DNA from: Alteribacillus sp041949975
Lineage (GTDB): Bacteria; Bacillota; Bacilli; Bacillales; Marinococcaceae
DNA length: 64,000 bases
Direction: 5' to 3'
NCBI RefSeq assembly: GCF_041949975.1
Contig: NZ_JBHFQG010000008.1
Span: forward strand, 1 to 64,000
The position numbers and the translations under genes were made by a program. Under the pieces are notes generated by a model. That model saw only the letters and a list, made by a program, of their open reading frames with translations, was not told the DNA's origin and made no database searches. This document shows, piece by piece, positions 16,770 to 26,172 of this stretch (positions are counted from its first letter, which is position 1; every line of letters starts with the position of its first letter).

Positions 16770-18506
16770 ATGGAATGGAAGAAACACTGGGAACGCTGGA
16801 GAGAAAAAATTTGGCTTGATCAAGAGTTGAAACAGCAGCTTGAACATATCAGCAATGATGAAAAACAATTAGAAGACAGTTTTTATAAATATTTAGAATT
16901 TGGCACAGGCGGTATGCGCGGGGAGATCGGCCCTGGTACTAATCGTATGAATAAATTTACTGTTAGAAGAGCTGCAGAAGGCCTGGCAAGATATATTGAT
17001 GACCACGGAGATGCAGCAAAATCGCGTGGTGTTGTCATAGCTTTTGATTCACGTTACCGTTCAAAAGAATTTGCTTTAGAAACTGCTTTAACACTTGGAG
17101 CTCATTATATTCAAACATACATATTTCAAGAGCTTCGCCCCACCCCGGAACTCTCCTATGCTGTTCGAAAGCTCAACGCGTTTGCCGGTGTGGTTATTAC
17201 TGCGAGTCATAACCCGCCAGAATACAATGGTTTTAAAATCTACGGAGATGATGGTGGACAGTTTCCGCCAGCTCCTGCAAAAAGAATTATTAAAAAAGTC
17301 GATCAAGTAGAAGACGAACTGTCAGTAGAAATAGCCGATGAAAATGAGATGAAGGCGTCGAGGCTTCTGCAGGTTATTGGAGAAGAAATTGATACTGCAT
17401 ACAATGATGAGTTACAGACGGTTACCGTTAATCCACAGTTGATCCAAGAAAAAGGTGATCAGATTTCAATTGTATTTACTCCTCTTCACGGAACAGCTAA
17501 TATACCTGTAACCCGGGTGTTGGAAACAAGCGGATTTACAAACGTAAACGTAGTAAAAGAACAAGCACTTCCAGACCCAGAATTTTCGACAGTAAAAAGC
17601 CCTAATCCTGAAGATAAATCAGCTTTTGAGTTAGCAATTAAAGAGGGAGAGAAGCATCAGGCAGATATCTTAATAGCAACAGATCCAGATGCAGATCGAG
17701 TAGGAGTTGCAGTTAAAGGAATGGATAATCATTATCAGCTGTTAACTGGAAATCAAACGGGCGCATTAATATTAGAATATTTACTTTCCGAACGGCAAAA
17801 GCAGGATCTTCTTCCGGAAAATGGAATAGTTATGAAAACCATTGTCACATCTGAGCTTGGCCGTGTTATTGCAGAAAATTATGGATTAAACGTTATGGAT
17901 ACATTAACGGGATTTAAATTTATTGGAGAAAAAATTAAACAATTTGAAAACGAAGGAACCTATAAATTCCAATTTGGTTATGAAGAATCCTATGGATATT
18001 TAATTGGGGACTTTGTGCGTGACAAAGATGCAGTACAGGCGGCTCTTCTAGCTTCTGAAATGACATTATGGTATAAAGAACAGGGAAAAACACTTTATGA
18101 TGGTCTATTGGACATTTATAATAACTACGGTTGCTATTTAGAAGATTTGGATTCGCTAACATTAAAAGGAAAAGAAGGAGCCGAGAAAATTGAAGGATTG
18201 TTGAAAGATTTTAGACAGAATCCACCAGAAGCTGTAAGCGGGATTCCTGTTAGAGTAATAGAAGATTACCAGACTTCTGAGCGCTTTTATTTAGAAACGA
18301 AACAAAGAGAAAAGATCAAACTCCCGGCTTCTAACGTGTTAAAATACATTAGAGAGGATGGAGCCTGGTTTTGTATCAGACCATCAGGTACAGAACCCAA
18401 AGTTAAATTTTATTTTGGGGTGAAAGAATCAAACATTGAAAGAGCTGAAGAGAAACTCCTTCAGTTACGAATGGATGTAATGACAAGAGTGAACCAGTAT
18501 ATTTAA
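16770..18506 (+). CDS. pgcA: alpha-phosphoglucomutase
   Basis: Interconverts glucose-1-phosphate and glucose-6-phosphate. This links glycogen turnover (glg operon at 9-15 kb) and cell-wall or teichoic-acid sugar supply to glycolysis. The phosphoserine loop VVITASHNPPEYNG lies near residue 145, the metal loop is IATDPDADRVG, the sugar-binding loop is GYEESYGY, and the phosphate-binding RPSGTEPKVKFYF is near the C-terminus. Length is 578 residues, typical of the Bacillus PgcA type. ATG 16770 is 9 bases from AAGGAG; ATG 16764 is too close. Confidence 0.96.
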   Translation: MEWKKHWERWREKIWLDQELKQQLEHISNDEKQLEDSFYKYLEFGTGGMRGEIGPGTNRMNKFTVRRAAEGLARYIDDHGDAAKSRGVVIAFDSRYRSKEFALETALTLGAHYIQTYIFQELRPTPELSYAVRKLNAFAGVVITASHNPPEYNGFKIYGDDGGQFPPAPAKRIIKKVDQVEDELSVEIADENEMKASRLLQVIGEEIDTAYNDELQTVTVNPQLIQEKGDQISIVFTPLHGTANIPVTRVLETSGFTNVNVVKEQALPDPEFSTVKSPNPEDKSAFELAIKEGEKHQADILIATDPDADRVGVAVKGMDNHYQLLTGNQTGALILEYLLSERQKQDLLPENGIVMKTIVTSELGRVIAENYGLNVMDTLTGFKFIGEKIKQFENEGTYKFQFGYEESYGYLIGDFVRDKDAVQAALLASEMTLWYKEQGKTLYDGLLDIYNNYGCYLEDLDSLTLKGKEGAEKIEGLLKDFRQNPPEAVSGIPVRVIEDYQTSERFYLETKQREKIKLPASNVLKYIREDGAWFCIRPSGTEPKVKFYFGVKESNIERAEEKLLQLRMDVMTRVNQYI

Positions 18507-18515
18507 AGGTGGTAT

Positions 18516-18543
18516 ACGCTCCGGAGAACTTCATCCGGGGCGT
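18516..18543 (+). terminator. hairpin after pgcA
   Basis: ACGCTCCGGA (18516-18525) pairs with TCCGGGGCGT (18534-18543). No clear T-run follows, so it may be a weak terminator or an mRNA 3' end structure. Confidence 0.45.
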
Positions 18544-18591
18544 TACCATTACATTGTAATTAGATTTTTCTCAGCTAAAAGGGGTTACAAT

Positions 18592-19422
18592 ATGTACAGC
18601 TGGCAAAGCGACTATTTACAGACGCTCAACTTGAAAAAAGAAACTCCTTCCCGAAAGTATTTAAAGAAAATCATACGAGCGCATGTGAGGACATTTCCGT
18701 TTGAAAATGTCAGTAAACTTATTATGCATGATCAATATAAAGGTGCTGCTCCTATACCTTCAGTAAAAAAATTTTTAGAAGACCATTGGAATTACCATAC
18801 AGGCGGCACTTGTTTTGCTTTGAATTCCTGCTTGTTTGATTTGCTTCTATCTTTGGGGTTTAAAGGTTATCTCATTAGACCTGGGGAAGAGCATATGGCT
18901 ATTATTATCCGAGATCCTGAACGTAATGAAAGGCTTTTATATGTGGATGTAGGTACTACTGCTCCATTATTTGATCCCATACCATTTCGTGGAAGAAAGC
19001 ATTCTATTCCACCATTTGCTGGCGAAAAGCTGCTTTTTTTACCAGGTGAAAACCATGGTGAATACACTTACATAAGGGTTAGAGGAGACCAAATAACAGA
19101 TAAAAAATGGACTTTTTCAGTCTTTAATGAAATGAAGCTAGAAGACTTCGCTCCATGGGTAACGTCTACGTTTCAGCAGGAAGCTGTGTTTATGAACGTG
19201 CTTCGTTGTCAGTTATGGCAGCCAGAAAAAAGAAGAGGACTCTCGCTTGTGAACAGAAGATTTACAATTCGTAACGGCAGCGGAGGAGTTTTAACAAAGA
19301 TGCTTCCAAACCGAAATGCTCTACAGCAAGTACTGATGGAAGATTTTAAAATGCCTAAGCTTCCTGCAGCTGAAGCCCTGGATATCCTTGAGAAGAAAGG
19401 GATAGATATTTTTGAGGATTAG
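18592..19422 (+). CDS. arylamine N-acetyltransferase
   Basis: Transfers acetyl from acetyl-CoA to arylamines, hydrazines and related acceptors. The cysteine-protease-like triad is visible: Cys74 in GGTCFALN, His101 in EEHMAIII and Asp119 in LLYVDVGT. The N-terminal FPFENVSKL motif is also typical. Length is 276 residues, within the usual range. It stands alone between pgcA and the acylphosphatase remnant. The physiological substrate in Bacillaceae is not known; some NATs act in detoxification. Confidence 0.93.
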   Translation: MYSWQSDYLQTLNLKKETPSRKYLKKIIRAHVRTFPFENVSKLIMHDQYKGAAPIPSVKKFLEDHWNYHTGGTCFALNSCLFDLLLSLGFKGYLIRPGEEHMAIIIRDPERNERLLYVDVGTTAPLFDPIPFRGRKHSIPPFAGEKLLFLPGENHGEYTYIRVRGDQITDKKWTFSVFNEMKLEDFAPWVTSTFQQEAVFMNVLRCQLWQPEKRRGLSLVNRRFTIRNGSGGVLTKMLPNRNALQQVLMEDFKMPKLPAAEALDILEKKGIDIFED

Positions 19423-19426
19423 AAGG

Positions 19427-19460
19427 AAGAGGCACCTCCTGCAGGTGAGCCTCTTTTGTT
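19427..19460 (+). terminator. rho-independent terminator of the NAT gene
   Basis: GAGGC and ACCT pair with AGGT and GCCTC in a short interrupted stem around CCTGC, followed by TTTTG and further T residues. Confidence 0.65.
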
Positions 19461-19498
19461 GTTTATAATAACTCCAATGTTTGTTAAGAGGATGAATA

Positions 19499-19770
19499 TT
19501 AATATTTAACTTCAAAACTGCCTGCATGATTGACTGCATCAGTTTCTTTTATGTCTAAGTTTTCTACTTTTGAAAACTGATTCCCTTCTGCCATAGCATC
19601 CAAAAAATGCCCCATCTTTTTTCTTCCCCTTCTGCTGCAACTTCTACGCTTCCATCCGCTTTATTTCTTACCCATCCTTTAATACCTAATTTTTTGGCTT
19701 CTGTTTGTACAAAATTTCTAAAACCTACTCCCTGAACTGTGCCATGAACAACAATTTGCTGTTTAACCAC
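19499..19770 (-). pseudogene. acylphosphatase, frameshifted
   Basis: Acylphosphatases hydrolyse carboxyl-phosphate bonds of small acyl phosphates. The N-terminal half reads well: VVHGTVQGVGFRNFVQ, with the catalytic arginine in GVGFR, and GWVRNKADGSVEVAAEG. In the A-run at about 19613-19621 one base appears to be missing. Restoring it continues the frame as MGHFLDAMAEGN and ends with SFEVKY and a TAA at 19499, giving about 90 residues, exactly the family length. The likely start is the GTG at 19770, after GGGAGG. A homopolymer sequencing error is possible. Confidence 0.8.
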
Positions 19771-19867
19771 GATATACACCTCCCACTATTATTTATACCT
19801 TTTTCAAATATACATCAAACCAAGGTTTTTTTCGATACTCTATATAAGGTAACAGCATACTATTTGT

Positions 19868-19895
19868 TCATTGTTCCCTTCTGTTTTCATATAGT
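19868..19895 (+). promoter_or_regulatory. candidate sigma-E promoter of spoVR
   Basis: CATATAGT at 19888-19895 matches 7 of 8 positions of the sigma-E -10 consensus CATACANT. TCATTGT at 19868-19874 is a partial -35 with a 13-base spacer. SpoVR in B. subtilis is sigma-E controlled, which supports the assignment. Confidence 0.5.
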
Positions 19896-19922
19896 AAGGG
19901 TAAGAAGAGTGGAGGAGGGGAA

Positions 19923-21338
19923 ATGGTGAATATACATGAACAGAAGGAGTTAAAACGGTCCATTGAAGAGATAACTGAAATCGCTGAAGGATTTGGTTTA
20001 GATTTTTACCCAATGCGGTATGAGATCTGCCCGGCTGATATTATTTATACGTTTGGTGCCTATGGAATGCCAACACGTTATTCTCATTGGAGTTTTGGTA
20101 AACAGTTTCATAAGATGAAGATTCACTACGACCTGGGTCTAAGCAAAATATATGAGCTGGTTATTAATTCAGATCCTTGTTATGCGTTTTTATTAGACAG
20201 TAACTCATTAATTCAAAATAAATTGATTGTGGCTCATGTTCTTGCTCATTGTGATTTTTTTAAGAATAATGTTAGATTTTCAAATACAAGAAAAGATATG
20301 GTAGAAAGTATGGCAGCAGCGGCTGAGAGGATTTCACACTACGAAATGTCTTACGGAAAAAAAGAAGTAGAACAGTTCTTAGATGCTGTTCTGGCTGTCC
20401 AGGAGCATATTGATCCAAGCCTTGTTCGTCCAAAGCTTGATTGGACAATAGAAAGTGAAGAAGAAGAGACACCAGTAAACGAAAAGCCAGGTCCTTATGC
20501 TGACTTATGGAGTTTAGATGAAAAGGAAAAAACGGTATCGCCAAAAAGAAAAAAGAAGGCTTTTCCGCCTCGGCCAGAAAAAGATTTACTTCTGTTTATA
20601 GAAGAATACAGTAGAGATCTGGAAGCATGGCAGCGGGATATTTTAACTATGATGCGTGAAGAAATGTTATATTTTTGGCCGCAGTTAGAAACGAAAATTA
20701 TGAATGAGGGATGGGCCTCCTATTGGCACGCAAGAATATTGCGCGAAATGGATTTAAGTACAGAGGAAAGTGTAGAATTCGCAAAATTAAATGCCAGTGT
20801 TATCCAGCCTTCAAAGACAACCATTAATCCTTACCATTTGGGCTTGAAGATTTTTGAAGATATTGAAGAACGCTACAACCATCCAGATGAAAGACTTAAA
20901 GAGCTTGGGGTTGAACTAGGAAGCGGCAGAGAAAAGCTGTTTGAAGTAAGAGAGTTAGAATCAGATACTTCTTTTATTAGAAATTACGTAACCAAAGAGT
21001 TAGTTCAAAAAGAAGATATGTATTTATTTCAGAAACAGGGCAGAGATTACACTATTGTAGATAAAGAGTGGCAGAATGTTAGAGATCAAATTATTCGGTC
21101 ACGTGTAAACGGTGGATTTCCATATTTAACAGTAACGGACGGGGATTATGCAAAAGCTGGGGAATTATATATTACACATCACTTTGAAGAAGAAGAGTTG
21201 GATATAAAATATTTGGAAAAAACGCTTCCTTATTTGCATCAGCTTTGGGGAAGAACAGTACACTTAGAAACAGTAGTGGATGGGAAAACAGCCGTATTTA
21301 GTTATAATGGGCGTAAAGTTCATCGAAAAACATTGTAA
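19923..21338 (+). CDS. spoVR: stage V sporulation protein R family
   Basis: SpoVR takes part in spore cortex formation in B. subtilis; its biochemical activity is not established. The family core is visible: GFGLDFYPMRYEICPADIIY, FGAYGMPTRYSHWSFGK and the later NEGWASYWHARIL. The histidines and glutamates in these segments resemble a metal site. At 471 residues it has the usual length. A GGAGGGG site precedes ATG 19923, and a sigma-E-like promoter lies upstream. It is monocistronic. Confidence 0.95.
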   Translation: MVNIHEQKELKRSIEEITEIAEGFGLDFYPMRYEICPADIIYTFGAYGMPTRYSHWSFGKQFHKMKIHYDLGLSKIYELVINSDPCYAFLLDSNSLIQNKLIVAHVLAHCDFFKNNVRFSNTRKDMVESMAAAAERISHYEMSYGKKEVEQFLDAVLAVQEHIDPSLVRPKLDWTIESEEEETPVNEKPGPYADLWSLDEKEKTVSPKRKKKAFPPRPEKDLLLFIEEYSRDLEAWQRDILTMMREEMLYFWPQLETKIMNEGWASYWHARILREMDLSTEESVEFAKLNASVIQPSKTTINPYHLGLKIFEDIEERYNHPDERLKELGVELGSGREKLFEVRELESDTSFIRNYVTKELVQKEDMYLFQKQGRDYTIVDKEWQNVRDQIIRSRVNGGFPYLTVTDGDYAKAGELYITHHFEEEELDIKYLEKTLPYLHQLWGRTVHLETVVDGKTAVFSYNGRKVHRKTL

Positions 21339-21366
21339 ACAATCTGCCAGTTAAAGTTAATTTTCT

Positions 21367-21391
21367 AAAAATTTCCAATTTAGAAATTTTT
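21367..21391 (+). terminator. candidate terminator of spoVR
   Basis: AAAAATTTC (21367-21375) pairs perfectly with GAAATTTTT (21383-21391); the T-run is partly inside the stem. The stem is A-T rich, so its strength is doubtful. Confidence 0.4.
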
Positions 21392-21411
21392 GTGTTATAC
21401 TTTTGCCAAAT

Positions 21412-21438
21412 ACCCGGCATTTTTCTCGGATGCCGGGT
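21412..21438 (+). other. GC-rich stem-loop in the transporter leader
   Basis: ACCCGGCAT (21412-21420) pairs exactly with ATGCCGGGT (21430-21438). A GTTATACT sequence lies about 15 bases before it and could be a -10 box. The hairpin would then sit at or near the 5' end of the transporter mRNA. It could stabilise the mRNA or stop read-through from spoVR. Confidence 0.5.
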
Positions 21439-21465
21439 TCTATATCATAAAAGGGGGAATTTAGA

Positions 21466-22327
21466 ATGAAGAAATTTGTCATGTTTTCTCTTCTTGCTAT
21501 GTTGTTATTGTTCATAGCAGCTTGTGGTGCTGAAGAGAGCCCGGAGGAAGAGAGCGGGGCAAAAGTACCTGAAGACGAGCCTGCCGAAGAGACAGAAAAT
21601 GGGGCAGAAAATGAAGAAGAACCAGCAGAAGACGGGGATCGACCTACATATTCCGTAGCAACAGACAATAATTATATACCATTTGAATTTATCGATCAAG
21701 AAACAGATGAATTGGTAGGGTTTGATATTGATTTAATCAATGCTATCGCTGATGAAGCAGGGTTTAATATAGAAATTGAACAAATGGAGTTTTCCGGAAT
21801 CGTATCTGCCATTCCATCCGGCCGTTTCGATATCGGAATTGCTGGAATGACGATTACGGAAGAACGTAAAGAAAACATTGACTTTTCTCAGCCTTATTAT
21901 GACGCTGGATTAATTTTGGCAGTATTAGAAGACAATAAGGAAATTTCTTCTATTGAAGATGTGGACGGTATGACAGTGGCAACGCGTGTTGGTTCCACTA
22001 GTGGATTATCTTAAAGAAAATACGGATGCCAACATAGAAGCGTTCCCAGAAATTACAGAAGCGTATCGAAGCGTGCTAACGGAACGGACAGATGCAGTAT
22101 TGTATGATAAACCGAATGTTGAATATTATGCAGAAACAGAAGCTGGAGGAGAGCTTGTAACAGTTGGGGAACTATTGCAAGGGGAGCAGTATGGAATAGC
22201 TTTCCCGAAAGACTCTGAACTGCGTGACGAAGTAGATGACGCAATCGATTCATTAAAAGAAAGCGGAGAATTTGACGAAATTTACGAAGAGTGGTTTGGC
22301 GAAGCTCCTGATATCGAGGAAGAATAA
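21466..22327 (+). pseudogene. polar amino-acid ABC transporter binding lipoprotein, frameshifted
   Basis: Extracellular solute-binding lipoprotein of a polar amino-acid importer. The signal peptide ends in the lipobox FIAACG, and an acidic Glu-rich linker follows (residues 24-55). The SBP_bac_3 domain starts at YSVATDNNYIPFEF and includes GFDIDLINAIADEAG and DIGIAGMTITEERKENIDFS. After TVATRVGSTSG the frame shifts by +1 near 21996-22008. The rest (VDYLKEN through EEWFGEAPDIEEE) continues in the next frame to 22327. The permease and ATPase genes downstream are intact, so either the system lost its receptor very recently or the read has an error. Confidence 0.88.
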
Positions 22328-22334
22328 AATTGGA

Positions 22335-22370
22335 AAAGCGTGACATTTAAGATTGTCACGCTTTAATTTT
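22335..22370 (+). terminator. intercistronic hairpin between binding protein and permease
   Basis: AAAGCGTGACA (22335-22345) pairs perfectly with TGTCACGCTTT (22354-22364), followed by TAATTTT. Such hairpins commonly reduce expression of permease and ATPase genes relative to the binding protein. Confidence 0.65.
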
Positions 22371-22396
22371 GTGTTGTTGCAGGGGAGTTGAAACAA

Positions 22397-23056
22397 ATGT
22401 ATTTGTTTTCTACAAATCATTATATTGAAATTCTGCCAAATTTATGGTCAGGGTTCCTTTTTACACTTTTAATAACAATCACTGGTGTGGCAATTGGTTT
22501 TGTTCTTGGGGCTGTTTTTGGTTTAATGAGGCTTTCAAAAGTTAAAATAATTTATGGTATTGCTACTGTTTATGTTGAACTTGTAAGAGGCACGCCGCTA
22601 TTGGTTCAAATATTTTTTATTTATTTTGGGCTGTCCGATTTTATGAACATCAACCTGGATAAATTAACGGCTTCTATTATAGCCATTGCTGCTAATGCAG
22701 GAGCCTATATAGCTGAAATTGTACGAGGAGCTGTTCAGTCCGTTGATAAAGGTCAAACAGAAGCCGGAAGGTCTCTTGGGTTATCTTCCCGCCAAACGAT
22801 GCGTTATATTATTTGGCCGCAAGCATTAAGACGAATGATACCCCCACTTGGAAATCAATTTATTATAAGTCTGAAGGACACTTCCTTGTTTTCAGCAATA
22901 GCCGTTACAGATCTTATGTATAAAGGACGCCAATATGCAAGTTCAACATTTGCAGATTTCGAATCTTATATAATGGTGGCTATCTTTTATTTAATAATCA
23001 CTATACCTTCTATGCTCATTCTGCGTCAGTACGAACGGAGGTTTGAAAGAGAATGA
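22397..23056 (+). CDS. polar amino-acid ABC transporter permease
   Basis: Integral membrane subunit of the HisM/GlnP family. There are about five hydrophobic helices. The transporter motif ELVRGTPLLVQIFFIYFG and the EAA loop (GQTEAGRSLGLSSRQTMRYIIWPQALR), which docks on the ATPase, are both clear. ATG 22397 is 9 bases after GGGGAG; a TTG at 22388 is too close to that site. The stop overlaps the ATPase start by 4 bases. The substrate (Arg, Gln, Cys or similar) cannot be told from the sequence. Confidence 0.94.
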   Translation: MYLFSTNHYIEILPNLWSGFLFTLLITITGVAIGFVLGAVFGLMRLSKVKIIYGIATVYVELVRGTPLLVQIFFIYFGLSDFMNINLDKLTASIIAIAANAGAYIAEIVRGAVQSVDKGQTEAGRSLGLSSRQTMRYIIWPQALRRMIPPLGNQFIISLKDTSLFSAIAVTDLMYKGRQYASSTFADFESYIMVAIFYLIITIPSMLILRQYERRFERE

Positions 23057-23775
23057 TACAAGTGAAAGATCTGCATAAGTCCTTTGGAGATACGGAAGTT
23101 CTTAAGGGTTTAACTACAGAAATCAAGGAAAAAGAAGTGGTATGCGTCATTGGTCCTTCCGGCTCTGGTAAAAGTACATTCCTGCGCTGTTTAAACATGC
23201 TAGAAGAGATTACCGAGGGTCATGTGGTTATTGATGGAAGTGATTTAACGGACCCTACTACTGACATTAATATGGTTCGATCTGAAGTAGGGATGGTTTT
23301 TCAGCATTTTAATTTATTTCCTCACTTAACTGTACTTGAAAATATTATTTTAGCACCTAGAAAGGTGAGAAACGTTACAAAAAAGGAAGCAGAAGAAACT
23401 GCTTTACCATTACTAGATAAGGTTGGTTTAAAAGATAAGGCTCATGTTTATCCTAATAGTCTATCTGGAGGTCAAAAACAGCGAGTAGCAATTGCGAGAG
23501 CATTGGCAATGAATCCTAAAGTGATGCTTTTTGACGAACCAACTTCTGCCCTAGACCCTGAGTTAGTTGGGGATGTGCTGGCAGTGATGAAAGATTTAGC
23601 TGAAGAAGGAATGACAATGGTAGTAGTGACACATGAAATGGGGTTTGCCAAAGAAGTAGGAGACCGCGTCTTTTTCATCGATGAAGGAATTTTCATGGAA
23701 GAAGGACCGCCTTCTGATATTTTCGACAATCCTCAACATCCAAGAACCCAGTCTTTTTTGAGTAAAGTACTCTAA
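23053..23775 (+). CDS. polar amino-acid ABC transporter ATP-binding protein
   Basis: A 240-residue GlnQ/ArtM-type ATPase that powers the permease encoded just upstream. Walker A is GPSGSGKST (about residues 33-41), the Q-loop is MVFQHFNLFPHLTVLENI, the signature is LSGGQKQR and Walker B is VMLFDEPTSALDPE. The switch histidine is in VVVTHEMGFA. ATGA overlap with the permease gene shows translational coupling. A strong terminator follows. Confidence 0.95.
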   Translation: MIQVKDLHKSFGDTEVLKGLTTEIKEKEVVCVIGPSGSGKSTFLRCLNMLEEITEGHVVIDGSDLTDPTTDINMVRSEVGMVFQHFNLFPHLTVLENIILAPRKVRNVTKKEAEETALPLLDKVGLKDKAHVYPNSLSGGQKQRVAIARALAMNPKVMLFDEPTSALDPELVGDVLAVMKDLAEEGMTMVVVTHEMGFAKEVGDRVFFIDEGIFMEEGPPSDIFDNPQHPRTQSFLSKVL

Positions 23776-23786
23776 CCTTGTAAATA

Positions 23787-23819
23787 AAACCCTTGAAGTC
23801 GCGCTTCAAGGGTTTTTTG
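23787..23819 (+). terminator. rho-independent terminator of the transporter operon
   Basis: AAAACCCTTGAAG pairs with CTTCAAGGGTTTT around TCGCG-type loop bases, followed by more T residues. It lies between convergent genes and may also serve pdxK. Confidence 0.9.
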
Positions 23820-23833
23820 TTTGGTGCATTGAA

Positions 23834-24655
23834 TTATTCACTTTTAGCAGAGTGATTGCGATAAGCAGTGTGGTTCACAGGTCCAATGAATTGATTTAGA
23901 GGAAAAGAATCCTTGATCGCAGCTGTTATAAATTGCTTAGCTGTCTCAATAGCTTCTCTAACTGGCTTGCCGTGTGCTAACTCTGCTGTAATCGCAGCAG
24001 AGTACGTACATCCTGCACCGTGCGTATATTCCGTATGAATTTTAGGTGACTCAATATACTCAAAGCTTTTTCCATCATACAAAACATCAATGGATTGATC
24101 CTCGCCTGTTTCGCCGCCCCCTTTTACAATGACAAAGGATGGCCCCTGTTCATAAATAGCTTCAGCTGCCTGTTTCATCTCTTCTAAGCTATGAATTGGC
24201 CCAATACCAGCTATCTGTGATGCTTCAAAAAGGTTGGGGGTAACAACCAAAGCTTTTGGGACAAGTACTTCCCGTAGATATTGATCTACTTCAGGATTAA
24301 GGGCTTCATCAGCACCTTTACAAACCATCACCGGATCAACGACTAACTTTTCTATATTGTATTGGTCTACTTTTTTTGCGACCACTTCTATCGTTTCCAT
24401 AGATCCGAGCATACCAGTCTTTGCCGCATCTATACCAATACCGGCTAGAACCGTTTCGAGCTGTGCTTCAAGGACTGAAAGATCCTGTGGGAAAACAGCA
24501 TGATACCAATCACGGTGGGGGTCTTGTGCCACAATTGTAGTAAGAGAAGTCATGCCATAGACTCCTAGTTCTTGGAACGTTTTTAAATCAGCTTGAATAC
24601 CAGCCCCTCCGCTAGTATCAGAACCAGCAATTGTTAGGACTTTTTTCAATGACAT
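23834..24655 (-). CDS. pdxK: pyridoxine/pyridoxal kinase (ThiD-like PdxK)
   Basis: A 273-residue ribokinase-family enzyme of the type that B. subtilis uses as PdxK, a ThiD relative phosphorylating pyridoxine, pyridoxal and pyridoxamine. The N-terminal LTIAGSDTSGGAGIQADLKTF is shared with ThiD. The DPVMVCKGADEAL segment and the anion-hole THGAGCTYSAAITAEL with its catalytic cysteine are clear. ATG 24655 follows GAAAGG. HMP kinase activity (thiamine pathway) is the alternative; the CKGADE box and overall resemblance favour PdxK. Confidence 0.85.
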   Translation of the reverse strand: MSLKKVLTIAGSDTSGGAGIQADLKTFQELGVYGMTSLTTIVAQDPHRDWYHAVFPQDLSVLEAQLETVLAGIGIDAAKTGMLGSMETIEVVAKKVDQYNIEKLVVDPVMVCKGADEALNPEVDQYLREVLVPKALVVTPNLFEASQIAGIGPIHSLEEMKQAAEAIYEQGPSFVIVKGGGETGEDQSIDVLYDGKSFEYIESPKIHTEYTHGAGCTYSAAITAELAHGKPVREAIETAKQFITAAIKDSFPLNQFIGPVNHTAYRNHSAKSE

Positions 24656-24755
24656 TACCTTTCGCCTCACTTTAAAAGAAATTATGCTGTATTATCTGTC
24701 TCATTCCACACATATCTATCATACAAACAGCCTAATTTTTTGCAGCAAATTGGAG

Positions 24756-25988
24756 TTAAATGACCCATTCTCCGTTTCGCATTAATGGTTCGCTTTCTCC
24801 ATTGAAAAGCTTGCCATCAATATTCATTTCACCACTGCCTATCATAAAATCTACATGAGTAATGCTGGTATTAAGACCATTGGCTTCTTTTTCTTCTTTT
24901 GACATCTCCGTTCCATTTTCCATACAAAAGGCATAAGCGCTTCCTATAGCGAGATGATTAGACGCATTTTCATCAAAGAGAGTGTTATAAAATAACGTTC
25001 CAGATTGGGAAATAGGGGAACTGTGCGGCACAAGAGCGACTTCTCCTAAATAATGGGAGCCTTCATCGGTTTCGATTAGATTTTTTAACGTTTCTTCTCC
25101 TTCTTGGGCACTTACTTCAGTGATTTTTCCATCTTTGAAATGAATAGTAAAATCGTCAATAACATTACCACTATAGTTAAGAGGTTTTGTGTTTTTTACA
25201 CAGCCATTTACTCCTGTTTTATGGGGGACTGTAAACACTTCTTCTGTAGGCATATTAGCAATGAAGTGCACACCGTCTTTGTTATCGCTGCCACCTCCTG
25301 CCCAAATATGCCCTTCTGGAAGATCAATTGTTAAATCAGTTCCAGGAGCTTGGTAGTGGAGCTGCTTGAACTTTTTTTCATTTAAAAATGCAGCTTTCTC
25401 CTGTAATCTCTTGTTGTGTTCATCCCATTCTGCAACCGGGTTTTCCCGGTCAGCACGTACAGCTTTAAAGATAGCTTCCCACAGCTTTTTTTCAGCTTCT
25501 TCTTCTGAGACATTCGGGAATACTTTTTTAGCCCAGCCAAAAGATGGAGCTGCGATAACAAGCCAGCTCACCAAATCTGACTGGATATAAGAACGAAAGG
25601 TATCCATTGCTTCTCCGGCAGTTTTGTTAGCAGTTGCTATACGATTTTGATCTACACCTTTTAGAAGATCCGGATCCGTTGATTTTACAGTGATAAAAGC
25701 TGCTCCTTTTTCTGCTAACTCTTCTCTTCCTTTAGCAATCCAGCTAGGGAATTCTTTAAAAGCATCGTCTGGAGCTTTTTCATATTTTAGTCTGGAAAGG
25801 TCTTCATCTACCCAGTCTACATGGACATTTTTAGCCCCTGTTTCATATGCTTTTTTTGCAATACGACGAACAAAAACGGCTGATGTAATCGGAGCGGAAA
25901 TAAAGAGGGTTTGATTTTGTTGAATGTTAACACCTTTTTTAACTGCAAGCTCTGCATAGTTTTCCAGCTTTCTTTCAAAGTTTTCCAT
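24756..25988 (-). CDS. aminopeptidase, M29 family (AmpS type)
   Basis: A metal-dependent exopeptidase of the thermophilic aminopeptidase family M29, acting on N-terminal residues of peptides in the cytosol. The metal ligands are in the usual segments: Glu in MPTEEVFTVPH, Glu in YLGEVALVPH, His in ASNHLAIGSAY, and His and Asp in THVDFMIGSG. At 410 residues it is full length. It is preceded by AGGAG before ATG 25988 and stands alone between pdxK and the divergent LOG-family gene. Confidence 0.94.
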   Translation of the reverse strand: MENFERKLENYAELAVKKGVNIQQNQTLFISAPITSAVFVRRIAKKAYETGAKNVHVDWVDEDLSRLKYEKAPDDAFKEFPSWIAKGREELAEKGAAFITVKSTDPDLLKGVDQNRIATANKTAGEAMDTFRSYIQSDLVSWLVIAAPSFGWAKKVFPNVSEEEAEKKLWEAIFKAVRADRENPVAEWDEHNKRLQEKAAFLNEKKFKQLHYQAPGTDLTIDLPEGHIWAGGGSDNKDGVHFIANMPTEEVFTVPHKTGVNGCVKNTKPLNYSGNVIDDFTIHFKDGKITEVSAQEGEETLKNLIETDEGSHYLGEVALVPHSSPISQSGTLFYNTLFDENASNHLAIGSAYAFCMENGTEMSKEEKEANGLNTSITHVDFMIGSGEMNIDGKLFNGESEPLMRNGEWVI

Positions 25989-26172
25989 CAGTATTCTCCT
26001 TTTTGCTGTATGATAAAAATTGATAAACTATACCACATTATTCTAGAAAATATTGTAACATATACACGGATAATACAATTTAGTGATGTTTTTAGGATCA
26101 AGTAATACATTATTATAGAAGAGTTACGAACTGAATTATCCATTCACATACAAAAGATTTGGGAGGAAACAA

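Noticed and set aside
21357..21668. Minus-strand ORF opposite the transporter gene (Ser/Ala-rich)
   Set aside because: It is the complement of the Glu/Ala-rich linker of the binding protein; it has no ribosome binding site and the coding pattern belongs to the plus strand.
21985..22010. Programmed +1 frameshift in the binding-protein gene
   Set aside because: No slippery sequence, stimulating structure or rare-codon context is visible, and such proteins are not known to use frameshifting; error or mutation is more likely.
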